Below, in pieces: positions 22,036-33,488 of a DNA stretch of 64,000 nucleotides. Position 1 is the stretch's first letter, and the number at the start of each line of letters is the position of its first letter. The notes under the pieces were generated by a model. It saw only the letters and a program-made list of their open reading frames with translations. It had not been told where the DNA came from and searched no databases. Source of the stretch: Persicaria tinctoria (Eukaryota; Streptophyta; Magnoliopsida; Caryophyllales; Polygonaceae). The position numbers and the translations under genes are program-made. Where the stretch lies: positions 34,215,001 through 34,279,000 of the forward strand of contig JBANSL010000001.1 in assembly GCA_037127255.1 (NCBI GenBank), read 5' to 3'.

Positions 22036-23902
22036 TGTTGTTGCAGGAGTTAGTCAAGTATAGAATAAGAATATGGATTAGAACGACTCCCCTGTTCCAG
22101 CAAATAATTACAAGACTTCCTCCCGTTGTAGTAGAAGGTTGTCAGGATCGATCCACGAGGAAGCACGTCAGCGGTTTCAGGTAGCAGTAGATCCCACAGA
22201 CAAGCAACAGAAGCAAAGACAGAAGCAAACAAAGCAAACGAAAGCAAGGAACAAAGCAACTCGACAAAAGCTAATCGACAACAGCAAAGTACTCGACCAG
22301 ACAACTCGACCAAGCTTTGTCGACACAGAAGTCCTCGATATCGAGAAGTACTCGACATAGAAGGCAAATCGACAAGATGTTCTCGACACAACAGCAGAAG
22401 TCGACAACAGCAAAAGGGAAGGAACTCGACTCCAACAATCTCCTCGACGTCGAGTAGATAACTCGATGTCGACAAGTTTCTCGAGGTCGATAAGAGTAGA
22501 AAATTAAATGCAAATGCTTTTCGAACACGGAACACGAATTTCGATGAAATAAATCAATAAACTAAAGACTTCCAAAGCTAGGGTTTCAACACCACAACAG
22601 TAACCATGCAAAGTAACACATAAAGGCATAAAAATCATGCTTTCCATCTAAATAACTTTCGTTATTAACAAATAGGAATATAGAGGCTTTCGCATAAACC
22701 CTAATTGTTACTAACCCTTTTCACATAATTAATCCAAGTTGCATTAAGATCACTTTCGCTTCAATAACACAAACAAGGATCACCTTCAACTCTCGCAAAA
22801 GAATCATGCTCATAGGGATAGAAGACAAATCGCATAAAAATCTGACCTTTATTGCATCGCCTCACATGGCCACCGTCGGGCTCACCCCAGCCCCAGAAGT
22901 GGGTGGACTACTCACGCCTCATCGCAATCGCAGACATTGATGTAAAAGAAGAAACTTGCATAAAACTAAATTCAAAGCCTTTACAATCTTGGCAATCAAC
23001 TTTCGCAAAAAGCCAAAACCCTAAAAACCTTAAACTCCTAAACTGTATCTCTGAATGGAACTAACTAATTGTGTGTAACTTGGAATCTAACTGAATTTGA
23101 ATGAATAAAACTGAGCCCCCTAGGGATTTATTTATAGGCTTCTAATCCTCGCTAATCAAGGATAGAAGATATCTATCTTTATCTAAAACTATATCTAAAA
23201 CTTAATGATAAATAAATAACATAGTGTAATTAAATAAAATAGATAGACTAGGATTATATCTAATGTGTGGACATCTTCTTTGGTCTTGATAGATCTTGAT
23301 AGAATTGGACGAATCTTAGCTTGCAAGTATCCAATCCCGCTCGGACTTCTCCTCGATCTCGGCTTCTGGACTCCTCGACATGTCTTCTCGATGTCGACAA
23401 CTTTCCTCGACATCGACAACATTTTGGTCTCGAGTTCAGTCAACTCGACTTCGTCTTCCAGTGCTCATGTCGAGTTTTGGAAACTTGTCGATGTCGACAA
23501 CTCTTGTCGACGTCGAGTTCTTTTCTCGGCTTCCAGCTCTGTTCGTAAAACGCACTTTCCCGCTGCCTCGGTTGTCGGATTGACGCATATGACCATGCGT
23601 TGGAAAGCTCTTTCCGAGGGCTACAACTCTCATGAAGACATCACAGCCTGGTTCAGAATGATGAAAGCCGGAAATTGGCCTTCTCTCCAGCTGCACCATT
23701 CTTGGCTTCTCCATAAGTTTCCTTTAAGCTCCAAAATGCGTCCGATTTCTGCGAAATATAACAAAAACTTGTGTAGACCTCCATATATTGCAAATAAGTG
23801 TAAACTACACATATTCTGTATCATTCAAGCCCAAATGCATGAAATGCATGCAGAAATCGATATAAAAGATAATGTAAAACATGGCTAATTAGGCTCACAA
23901 CA
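22036..23902 (-). repeat. 3' LTR of the Athila-like element
   Basis: 1867 bp, about 99.5% identical by eye to 29351-31217. Contains eight TCGANNTCGA sites (for example near 22335, 22444, 22463, 22481, 23388, 23407, 23488, 23507). Confidence 0.93.
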
Positions 23903-23916
23903 AACACCCCATACTT
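23903..23916 (-). other. Polypurine tract of the Athila-like element
   Basis: In element sense AAGTATGGGGTGTT lies directly before the 3' LTR, preceded by CTTGAGGACAAGCAAGCTT, a context typical of Athila-type elements. Confidence 0.75.
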
Positions 23917-24967
23917 AAGCTTGCTTGTCCTCAAGCAATACTTTTAATTGTCATTCAAGGGAAGAATTCAAACTCTCAACATCTTAGATTCATTGCCATA
24001 TGTCCCTGCAATCAATTACCATCTCTGAAAAGGTACTAGTGTCACCGATTCATGCATGTGCAAAATATATAAAAGCAACATCTACTCACAAAAGGAGGTT
24101 TATGCACAAACAATTTTTATGTGACAAAGCATTGATAATCAAGAAGACTTTAATTTAAGCTCATGAAGGAGTAGATTGGTAAAAGACAAAAAGGTGGGCA
24201 ATTTCTGGCAATGTGGTGCTTTTGATCCGGGGAAATGGAGTACTTTCCAAACTGAATTTCATACCACATTCTTTCTTCCATTTGATTCATCACCTTTCAT
24301 AATGCTTTTATCAATAATCATGCTTTTACCTCTCTGACCTCAGCACTGCCTTCTCGCGAGTCGCAAACATGGGTGTCATGAATGGCCCCGGATACTTAGT
24401 GCGTCGGACTCCTCACAATGTGTCCCATCTCTCCAAACTATTATCTCAGAGAGCAGGGTCAATCTACCTTTATCTCCTGAGGTGATTGGATTTTCTTTCA
24501 CTCATTAAATTTTCCATATATTTCAAATAATTTCCTTCCAAACTCCAAATATGATATTAATCACACAAACACCATATGACATCTCCATAATGTAACATCA
24601 TTCTCAACATAATCCCCGGATAAGGTAAAGAATGGAAATATTTAGATCATGTGGAGCAATATTCGAAATAAGGCATATTATGGCTTTTGTGATGCATAAG
24701 CATAGGTATGGCTAGGATTATAAACATATGAGCATTATATGGAAATATAAAGTCCTCCATCATCTTATCATGCAACATGTCAAAAGCAACTTCAAATTTT
24801 ACCTCCTTTCATGGTTTTCATCAAAATAATGCACTTCGTTGTGACTTCCCTTTACTAGGCAATTTCATGCTATATCTCTAATGAATCCAATTTTGCATCG
24901 TCGAGTTCAATTAAAGCTTCCATGACATTATTCAAAAAATTCAATGGGGGTCATTTTTCAAAACTTT
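23917..24967 (-). other. Non-coding 3' spacer of the Athila-like element
   Basis: No open frame or domain recognised. It lies between the tandem 500-bp repeat and the polypurine tract, where a complete relative would carry its pol 3' end and any extra frame. Confidence 0.5.
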
Positions 24968-25962
24968 TTAGAAAACATGCATATAAGCACATAAATCAAT
25001 AATGCATTCCAAAATAGCCATGTAGCAATTCTAAGAAATAATGCACATATATGTCAAATATGGAAAATATGCATAATGTAAGCCCTTCCCCCACCCCATA
25101 CTTAAACATTACAGTGTCCTCACTGTATAAAAAACAAGGGTAAAGAAAGAAACTCACAAGACAGGTGTGCGGATCGTCGGAAATCGAGTGAAAAAGTGTT
25201 GCAGTGCTTGTCGATCTCGACAACTCTAGTCGATCTCGAGAACTTGTCGATGTCGACAACTTCTCCTCGACATCGAGTTCTTCCTGTTGCCTCCAGGGTG
25301 ATCTTCTCGACCACAGGCTTACTCGATGTGGTTTTGTTGATGTCGAGTTCCTCCCCTCATGTCGACAAGACTGTAGCCATTCCTGCAAGATTCGATAGAC
25401 AAAAAATATCCACAATAGTATAACCCTAAAAAACAAACAAACAATGTCCAAAAAGTCCCAAAACGTTTTAGAAAACATGCATATAAGCACATAAATCAAT
25501 AATGCATTCCAAAATAGCCATGTAGCAATTCTAAGAAATAATGCACATATATGTCAAATATGGCAAATATGCATAATGTAAGCCCTTCCCCCACCCCATA
25601 CTTAAACATTACAGTGTCCTCACTGTATAAAAAACAAGGGTAAAGAAAGAAACTCACAAGACAGGTGTGCGGATCGTCGGAAATCGAGTGAAGAAGTGCT
25701 GCAGTGCTTGTCGATCTCGACAACTCTAGTCGATCTCGAGAACTTGTCGATGTTGACAACTTCTCCTCGACATCGAGTTCTTCCTGTTGCCTCCAGGGTG
25801 ATCTTCTCGACCACAGGCTTACTCGATGTGGTTTTGTTGATGTCGAGTTCCTCCCCTCATGTCGACAAGACTGTAGCCATTCCTGCAAGATTCGATAGAC
25901 CAAAAATATCCACAATAGTATAACCCTAAAAAACAAACAAACAATGTCCAAAAAGTCCCAAA
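24968..25962. repeat. Tandem pair of about 500-bp repeats in the Athila-like spacer
   Basis: Copy 1 is about 24968-25467 and copy 2 about 25468-25962, offset 500 bp, with only a few differences by eye. Each carries a cluster of TCGANNTCGA sites (four in copy 1, three intact in copy 2). Short frames on both strands here are artefacts. Confidence 0.92.
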
Positions 25963-26024
25963 ATAAAAAGTCTATTTACAAGCTCTAGATTTTATAGTCG
26001 CTAGGCCGACTTTCTCCATTAAGC

Positions 26025-29000
26025 TCAAGGTGGCATCTTCAGAGCCCATGTAGCCTGGGCTTCAAACAAGACTCCATTTTTATCCTTCAGCTGAATCCCT
26101 CCTGAATGGATCTTGTTCACCGTGAATGGTCCCATCTTCTTCTTATTGAATTTGTTAGGAAACCAATGATCCTTTGATTTAGAGACATAGACCATATCTC
26201 CTACTTTGTACTCCTTTGGATCGTCATCGGAAATCCTGCATAAGTGCACATACCAAGGCAAACCTCTCCCATGTATAGATAAATCTTTAATTGAAATAGA
26301 AGAAGACAGATTCATACCTTGGCTTACCTTCGCAGAATCGGAATCGGGAACCACTGGATCTTGTCGATCTCGAGTAACATTACTCGACATCAAGTTGCTT
26401 TCAGCTTCAGGTGGTGGACTGCTCGAAGACGGCGAAGTCGAGGAAACCCTAATCTTGTCGACATCGACAAGAGTTGTCGACGTCGAGGACTTCTCAACCT
26501 CCAGTGGATTTCTCGTCGAGGAAGGCAGTGTCGAGGAAGCATCAATCTTGTCGATATCGACAAGTGTTGTCGATGTCGAGTTGTTCTCTGGTTCCAGTGG
26601 CTTGCTCGACGACGCTGGTGGTGGTTTCTGATCTTTGTCGACGTTGACTAAACTACTCGATCTCGAGAAGTTTTTGTCGACTTCGACCCCATACTTAGCT
26701 CCTGTCAAGGCATCCGAAAAATAGTTAATCCAAATCGACTTACCTTGGTTTGCGTCGAGTGGATCTTCTGTTTCTTCCTTTAGGATGTCCATGATTTTCT
26801 CCACCTGTGCCTCTATATCTCTCTTTTCTATCTCCTTAGGGGTCATATTTCTGACCTTGGGTTCCCCGCAGGTGATATAGCCAGCTGAGATAGATTTGAC
26901 CTCTTCCTTTGGACCTGTATGCCTTTTAGTTTTATTGAAAGAATACTCTATTACCTCATCGCTGATGTTGAAGGTGAGCACTCCTTTCCGTACGCTTATG
27001 TTGGCATCCACAGTCGCCAAGAATGGTCTCCCTAGAATAATTGGACAAGCAGGATCTTCTTGCATATCAACAATTAAGAAATCAGCAGGGACGAAGAATT
27101 TACCTACTTGTACTGGTACATTTTCCACCATGCCTATTGGAATGACCACCGTGTTGTTGGCCATATAAAGTCTTGCATCCACAGGCTCCAGGGCACCTAT
27201 CTTAATCTTGGACCAAATTGTTAAAGGCATAATACTAACACTGGCTCCAAGATCACATAGGGCATTAATTTTGTATGGACCAAATCCAATAGTTATAGCA
27301 AACTTACCTGGATCCGGCCTCTTTTCCAATATGTCCAGATGGCTGCACTCCTCTGTGATTTCCGCCATCGATCGCTTTTTACTCAGAATCTCCTTTAGGA
27401 ACTTGACATAGGATGGCATTTCATTGAGAGCTTCTGTGAAGGGTATGGTGACATTGAGCTTCTGAAGCATCTTGATGAAGCGCTGAAACTTTTTCTCCGC
27501 TGGGTCCTTTAGAGATTTCGTGGGGAAAGGCAGCTTCTTTTTCTGACTCGGAGCCAGAACAGACATCGGAGGCGTTGCAGACTTCTCGACATCGATTTGA
27601 GACTTCTCGACATCGACAAGTTCCTCGACATCGACAACTTCCCTCGATGTGGAGTTGCTGTTCAGTGCAGAAGTTGGTCGATCAGGGTTGTCCTCGACAT
27701 CGAGAAGTTTTTTGTCGACATCGACAAGATTCTTGTCGACATCGAGTTGTTCTTCAGTGTTGTCCTGCTGCTTTCCGACCTCTGGCTCTTGCAGTTGATG
27801 CCCGCTCCTGAGTTTTACAACAGCTATGTGTCCAGTATTTCCCTTAGGATTTGGTTCTGTTTGCCCAGGGAGCTTGCCGGACTGTCGTGGGATCTGTGCA
27901 GAAATCTGTCCTATCTGAGTCTCAATTCCCCTTTTCCAGATGTCTAGCTCTCCAAATTTGGTGGTGATGTTCTGGAACTGGTTGTTGATGGTCCCTTGAT
28001 TTCGTCGCATCTCCTCAAGGACCAGCTGCAGATCATCCTTCCTTTGATCCCTTTCTGGATGTCCTGGAGCTCTGTAGGGTGGAGGATTCCTAGGGGGACC
28101 TTGGTTCCATTGCTGTTGATAAGGCCTTTGATCCCCCATATAGCGATTAGGCCCCCCTGCGTAAGCTGCATCCTCATGATGTTCTGCCATCCTGACTTGC
28201 TCTGTATGTGGGCACTCAGTAGTGGTGTGCCTCTGTGATCCGCATTCGATGCAAGGCTGGTTGACAGACAGATATTTGACTTGCTTGAGGAGCTTTTTAT
28301 TCTGGTCTCTATAGTATTGCTCCTTGACATCTGGGTCAATCTCCCTTGCTGGCTCATAGAGAGGCCTGGATGGGGCTGGCCTAGCATAGGTATTCTCCTC
28401 ATAGTTTGCAGGAGCCCCATACTTGTTGTCGTAATTGGTGAGCTTATCCAGGATACCCCATGCTTCAATTGGTGGTATTGTTAGGAACTCATATCGAGTA
28501 TAATTGTTGATTCTGTCCTTAGTGATTTGATCAAGAGAATTGAAGAAAATCTCCTGAACCACATAAGGTGGCTGTCCATGGGTGGGACAGGATTGCAGAA
28601 GTTCCTTGTAGCGCTCCCATGCCTTTGCCAGCGGTTCCCCAGGTTTCTGTCTGAAAGCTGTGATCTTTTGACGTAGGAGTGCTGTCTTGGCAGGAGGAAA
28701 GAATTTGTCGAGAAATTCCTGCTCTACTTGGGCCCATGTCGTGAGGCTTCGCGGTTTAAGCCCTACTAACCATTGCAATGCGGGGCCAGCGAGAGACCAT
28801 CGAAAAGCCTTCATCTTGATGTACTCCAGAGTGGTACCTTCAGCAAGTGTACGACACATGTCAGAAAAGTTTATAATATGCTCAAGAGGACACTCATTAA
28901 AATTCCCATGAAAAGCATTATTTTTAAGTTCAATTAGAAATTGAGTGCGAATTTCATAGGAGTTTTCAGGGATAAGAATGGCCGATTCAGGCACGACGAG

Positions 29001-29267
29001 AGTGGGATGCATGTAATCCTCTGCAGTAAGAGGACACTGGGCGAGCACGCCTTCTACTTGTCTAGCACGCTCATTTGCTTGTTCTTTTTCTGCCCTCTCA
29101 GCAGCGAGGGCAGCATCTCTGGCGGCTAGATCCCTTGTGAGCCTAGCGATCAGCTGTTCCTGTGTTTCAGCAGCTGACATGATTCTTTTGAGTTTGGAGT
29201 GGATGTGTAGGTAGCGCTCCCGTTCGTCTAAGCTGTCAAACTCAGGTGTTTGATCAGAACGACGCAT
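26025..29267 (-). CDS. Athila-like Gag-protease polyprotein with integrase-tail-like end
   Basis: Intact 1080-codon frame, starting at the first Met after the priming site. Residues about 1-75 are coiled-coil-like. About 110-285 is the Athila-type Gag domain (WAQVEQEFLDKFFPPAKTA, FRQKPGEPLAKAWERYKEL). About 335-350 is a zinc knuckle CIECGSQRHTTTEC. About 640-760 is an aspartic protease (INALCDLGASVSIMPLTIW, IILGRPFLAT). The end (YKVGDMVYVSKS, KMGPFTVNKIHSGGIQLKD) looks like the C-terminal tail of an integrase, so pol seems deleted between protease and integrase tail without losing the frame. Two acidic low-complexity stretches repeat VDVDK-like units encoded by TCGANNTCGA. Gag would form the particle; the missing enzymes would come in trans. 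Confidence 0.88.
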   Translation of the reverse strand: MRRSDQTPEFDSLDERERYLHIHSKLKRIMSAAETQEQLIARLTRDLAARDAALAAERAEKEQANERARQVEGVLAQCPLTAEDYMHPTLVVPESAILIPENSYEIRTQFLIELKNNAFHGNFNECPLEHIINFSDMCRTLAEGTTLEYIKMKAFRWSLAGPALQWLVGLKPRSLTTWAQVEQEFLDKFFPPAKTALLRQKITAFRQKPGEPLAKAWERYKELLQSCPTHGQPPYVVQEIFFNSLDQITKDRINNYTRYEFLTIPPIEAWGILDKLTNYDNKYGAPANYEENTYARPAPSRPLYEPAREIDPDVKEQYYRDQNKKLLKQVKYLSVNQPCIECGSQRHTTTECPHTEQVRMAEHHEDAAYAGGPNRYMGDQRPYQQQWNQGPPRNPPPYRAPGHPERDQRKDDLQLVLEEMRRNQGTINNQFQNITTKFGELDIWKRGIETQIGQISAQIPRQSGKLPGQTEPNPKGNTGHIAVVKLRSGHQLQEPEVGKQQDNTEEQLDVDKNLVDVDKKLLDVEDNPDRPTSALNSNSTSREVVDVEELVDVEKSQIDVEKSATPPMSVLAPSQKKKLPFPTKSLKDPAEKKFQRFIKMLQKLNVTIPFTEALNEMPSYVKFLKEILSKKRSMAEITEECSHLDILEKRPDPGKFAITIGFGPYKINALCDLGASVSIMPLTIWSKIKIGALEPVDARLYMANNTVVIPIGMVENVPVQVGKFFVPADFLIVDMQEDPACPIILGRPFLATVDANISVRKGVLTFNISDEVIEYSFNKTKRHTGPKEEVKSISAGYITCGEPKVRNMTPKEIEKRDIEAQVEKIMDILKEETEDPLDANQGKSIWINYFSDALTGAKYGVEVDKNFSRSSSLVNVDKDQKPPPASSSKPLEPENNSTSTTLVDIDKIDASSTLPSSTRNPLEVEKSSTSTTLVDVDKIRVSSTSPSSSSPPPEAESNLMSSNVTRDRQDPVVPDSDSAKVSQGMNLSSSISIKDLSIHGRGLPWYVHLCRISDDDPKEYKVGDMVYVSKSKDHWFPNKFNKKKMGPFTVNKIHSGGIQLKDKNGVLFEAQATWALKMPP

Positions 29268-29329
29268 ACACCTGCAATCTAACTCAAAGAAACAGTGAGA
29301 ACTAACTACCTAAGGCGCGATTGATAGCT

Positions 29330-29347
29330 TCCCCGGCAACGGCGCCA
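29330..29347 (-). other. Primer-binding site, tRNA-Asp type
   Basis: In element sense TGGCGCCGTTGCCGGGGA, three bases after the 5' LTR end. It is complementary to the 3' end of plant tRNA-Asp and is the usual Athila priming site. Confidence 0.9.
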
Positions 29348-29350
29348 ATT

Positions 29351-31217
29351 TGTTGTTGCAAGAGTTAGTCAAGTATAGAATAAGAATATGGATTAGAACG
29401 ACTCCCCTGTTCCAGCAAATAATTACAAGACTTCCTCCCGTTGTAGTAGAAGGTTGTCAGGATCGATCCACGAGGAAGCACGTCAGCGGTTTCAGGTAGC
29501 AGTAGATCCCACAGACAAGCAACAGAAGCAAAGACAGAAGCAAACAAAGCAAACGAAAGCAAGGAACAAAGCAACTCGACAAAAGCTAATCGACAACAGC
29601 AAAGTACTCGACCAGACAACTCGACCAAGCTTTGTCGACACAGAAGTCCTCGATATCGAGAAGTACTCGACACAGAAGGCAAATCGACAAGATGTTCTCG
29701 ACACAACAGCAGAAGTCGACAACAGCAAAAGGGAAGGAACTCGACTCCAACAATCTCCTCGACGTCGAGTAGATAACTCGATATCGACAAGTTTCTCGAG
29801 GTCGATAAGAGCAGAAAATTAAATGCAAATGCTTTTCGAACACGGAACACGAATTTCGATGAAATAAATCAATAAACTAAAGACTTCCAAAGCTAGGGTT
29901 TCAACACCACAACAGTAACCATGCAAAGTAACACATAAAGGCATAAAAATCATGCTTTCCATCTAAATAACTTTCGTTATTAACAAATAGGAATATAGAG
30001 GCTTTCGCATAAACCCTAATTGTTACTAACCCTTTTCACATAATTAATCCAAGTTGCATTAAGATCACTTTCGCTTCAATAACACAAACAAGGATCACCT
30101 TCAACTCTCGCAAAAGAATCATGCTCATAGGGATAGAAGACAAATCGCATAAAAATCTGACCTTTATTGCATCGCCTCACATGGCCACCGTCGGGCTCAC
30201 CCCAGCCCCAGAAGTGGGTGGACTACTCACGCCTCATCGCAATCGCAGAAATTGATGTAAAAGAAGAAACTTGCATAAAACTAAATTCAAAGCCTTTACA
30301 ATCTTGGCAATCAACTTTCGCAAAAAGCCAAAACCCTAAAAACCTTAAACTCCTAAACTGTATCTCTGAATGGAACTAACTAATTGTGTGTAACTTGGAA
30401 TCTAACTGAATTTGAATGAATAAAACTGAGCCCCCTAGGGCTTTATTTATAGGCTTCTAATCCTCGCTAATCAAGGATAGAAGATATCTATCTTTATCTA
30501 AAACTATATCTAAAACTTAATGATAAATAAATAACATAGTGTAATTAAATAAAATAGATAGACTAGGATTATATCTAATGTGTGGACATCTTCTTTGGTC
30601 TTGATAGATCTTGATAGAATTGGACGAATCTTAGCTTGCAAGTATCCAATCCCGCTCGGACTTCTCCTCGATCTCGGCTTCTGGACTCCTCGACATGTCT
30701 TCTCGATGTCGACAACTTTCCTCGACATCGACAACATTTTGGTCTCGAGTTCAGTCAACTCGACTTCGTCTTCCAGTGCTCATGTCGAGTTTTGGAAACT
30801 TGTCGATGTCGACAACTCTTGTCGACGTCGAGTTCTTTTCTCGGCTTCCAGCTCTGTTCGTAAAACGCACTTTCCCGCTGCCTCGGTTGTCGGATTGACG
30901 CATATGACCATGCGTTGGAAAGCTCTTTCCGAGGGCTACAACTCTCATGAAGACATCACAGCCTGATTCAGAATGATGAAAGCCGGAAATTGGCCTTCTC
31001 TCCAGCTGCACCATTCTTGGCTTCTCCATAAGTTTCCTTTAAGCTCCAAAATGCGTCCGATTTCTGCGAAATATAACAAAAACTTGTATAGACCTCCATA
31101 TATTGCAAATAAGTGTAAACTACACATATTCTGTATCATTCAAGCCCAAATGCATGAAATGCATGCAGAAATCGATATAAAAGATAATGTAAAACATGGT
31201 TAATTAGGCTCACAACA
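29351..31217 (-). repeat. 5' LTR of the Athila-like element
   Basis: 1867 bp, same length as 22036-23902. Differences seen by eye include single changes near 29361, 29672, 29782 and 29811. Confidence 0.93.
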
Positions 31218-31222
31218 CCAAG

Positions 31223-32213
31223 CAAATACATCTCTATATTCATTGAGAAGATGCTCATATGATCCTCTTTCCTCTTCTGTTAGCAAAGCGCTAACGAATA
31301 CGGGCTTAGGGTCTTCTATAGTCCCCAAGTTGATCTCTTGTAGTTTGTCAACCGTAGCTTGACCTCCATCTTCCATTTCTGGCGGAGCAGGTTGGACCAC
31401 ATTAAGAAAATCCTGAGGATCTTCACTTGGCTCACTCCTTGTATAGGTCAATACCATATTTACTTCTTCTGTTTGAGCATCCATGGGATCTTCATCTTCG
31501 TAAGTGGAGGTTTCTAGCTTCTTATTCTTCAGCTTCCACTTTCTGGTCTTCTTGGTGTTGGCCCTCTTGTGTTTAGGCACGTTAACTCTTTCAAGCCTCT
31601 CGAACACAGAAACTCTTGGAGCACCTGTCCCAAGTCTTTTGAAAACCGTGACTCGAGGTGCATTTGTTGCGTCTTGTGAGAACATATTTTGCTCTTGGCT
31701 TGTTAGAGTCATAGGCTCCAAAACTTTAGCAGACAATAACTCCCCCTCTTGAGAGATTTGTAGATCATCCATCGAGATCTCATTGAGGGATTTCCGCGAA
31801 GCTTTTCTTTTCAATAGAGGTCTTGTTGCCTTAACTTTGATGGCCTTATGATGCTTTGAAGAGGCTTGTTCGACCGGTGCCTTAGAAGACTCACCCTTGA
31901 ACACCACTCTTACATTTTCATTTCTTTTATCTCCGAAATGTGTTTGAATGACCAACTTCTTCTTTGGAACGGATTGGTCGATTTTGCGGAGAGGACAAGT
32001 GTAGCTTGTCATTAGGGAGTGCATAGCCTTCTCTGCTGCACTCAATGGCTTCTGGCCGGGTTGTCTCTTATCCTTGGGTGTGTATTTGAATAACACCTTC
32101 GGACGTGTCTCTGGATCTTCTCTTATTCGGACAAGAGAGACCTTGGGTGACGGGGACTCTTCTTGGGTCATTGCTCCCTTTTGTGGACTGACACTTTTAC
32201 CTTCCTCTTTCAC
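31223..32213 (-). pseudogene. Tat region between protease and reverse transcriptase
   Basis: Minus-strand frame ending in LLTEEERGSYEHLLNEYRDV, the usual lead-in to a Tat reverse transcriptase, before being cut by the Athila-like element. The upstream part is lysine-rich (TRPLLKRKASRKSLNE; VFKRLGTGAPRVSVFERLER repeated) and poorly conserved in general. The frame runs 23 bp on into the inserted LTR, which is not native. Its continuation is at 22035 and leftward. Confidence 0.8.
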
Positions 32214-32339
32214 TTCCGTACGCGGATTGGAGTTAGAGTGAACAGTCTTGTAGAATTTGGCGTCCGCGTAATTAACGCTTTCACCTTGAAAAGGATCGCT
32301 ATCGCCACGGATAGTCCTTTCATTTCCGTTTTCATCGGT

Positions 32340-33422
32340 CTACTTCAAGCACTGATGAAGTGTAGAAGCAATCGACTTGCTGGCATGGAGCCATGGCCTC
32401 CCTAGCAAAGCGTTATAGGAGGTTCCAGCGTCGATGACGTGGAAAAGAGTATCCTTGTAGAGATCATCCAGAACTACTTTCAAGGCAATGGCGCCCAAAG
32501 CTTTTTGTCCCACCTGGTTGAAACCTTGAATGGTGAGCAATGTGGGCGACAGATGATCGACGGTCAATCCCATTGCTTCCAAGACCCGTAAAGGTAATAG
32601 ATTCACCGCAGACCCACAATCCAGTAGGATTCTGTTGACTTTTGCATCCCCAATCATACCCGTGACATATAAGGGTCTATTGTGATCGGTGCTTCCTAAT
32701 TGGAGGTCTCCGTCAGAGAAAGTTATGGATGCCATGCATGAAGCACATTGAGATGGAGTGGGCAAAGCCACCTCATCAACCTCAACTCGATCCACTTGGT
32801 CTTTGTAATCTTCTGGATCCATGAGGGCCTGAATCAAGGCCTTCCTTAAATCGGTCGACATTTGTAATGCGTCATATACACTTAAGCGTGCAGGAATGCG
32901 CTTTAAATGGCCGGTCACGTCGTACTTCACTTGCTCCTTAAAAGAAGCTTTACGAAGCAACACAGGCCTCCGTAGCACAACATCTTTTTGGGCAGACGTC
33001 CCAGCTTCCTGGTCTTTCTGACCCAATGTGGGAGTCTCATTTTCAATCGCCTCCTCAAAATTTGTAGCATTTGGAGTCTCATTGACAAGTGGCCCCCTCC
33101 CTTTCCCTTTTTCCTTCGGCTTAGGAGGTGGCAAATTCTTTCCCGAACGAAGAGTAACTTCATCAGCCTCTAACTCTTCTTCCTCAACTTTCTCGGCCCA
33201 TGTGGCCATGCAACATTGAACAATTTCTTCTTCCCAAAATAACTCATCTTCAGAAAAATCATTTTCTAAGAGTTCTTTCGGAATGAAGTCCTTCAGAGTA
33301 ATCATCTGGCGTATAGGCTGAATATACTCTTCATCAGAATCATCTTCTGACTTCTTGCTCTTCTTGTTTTTGCTCTTGTTTTTCCTTTTCTTATTTTTCT
33401 TCTCGGGCTTTCTACCGATCAT
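32340..33422 (-). pseudogene. Tat aspartic protease region
   Basis: A 360-codon frame. About residues 230-355 form the protease: VNRILLDCGSAVNLLPL in place of the usual D-S/T-G-x-x motif with the same LLDxG core, GFNQVGQKALG and YNALLGRPWLH. The N-terminal 180 residues are charged and low complexity. It is separated from gag by stops and from the next frame by about 125 bp. Whether this copy ever made an active protease cannot be judged. Confidence 0.8.
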
Positions 33423-33488
33423 TCTAAAGCCCGTAGGTCCGGTATGCCGAGTACTCTTTGGATTAGACTTCTTTCGGCTTAGACAGAC

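Larger units (their letters stand above)
22036..31217 (-). mobile_element. Athila-like non-autonomous Ty3/gypsy element (gag-pro only)
   Basis: A complete insertion of 9182 bp. Two LTRs of 1867 bp start TGTTGTGAGCC and end GCAACAACA in element sense, and the flanking duplication is exactly CCAAG (22031-22035 and 31218-31222). A tRNA-Asp-type priming site and a polypurine tract are present. It has one long gag-protease frame, then about 2.1 kb of non-coding spacer; reverse transcriptase, RNase H and the integrase core are absent. By eye the LTRs differ at about 9 of 1867 positions, so the insertion is recent. It must use another element's pol proteins, like the gag-only elements called TR-GAG. 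It lies inside the Tat reverse-transcriptase gene. Confidence 0.92.

Noticed and set aside
22139..23888. Several serine- or aspartate-rich frames in the Athila-like LTRs
   Set aside because: They arise from the TCGANNTCGA repeats, occur on both strands and in several frames, and have no domain. The same holds for 29454-31203.
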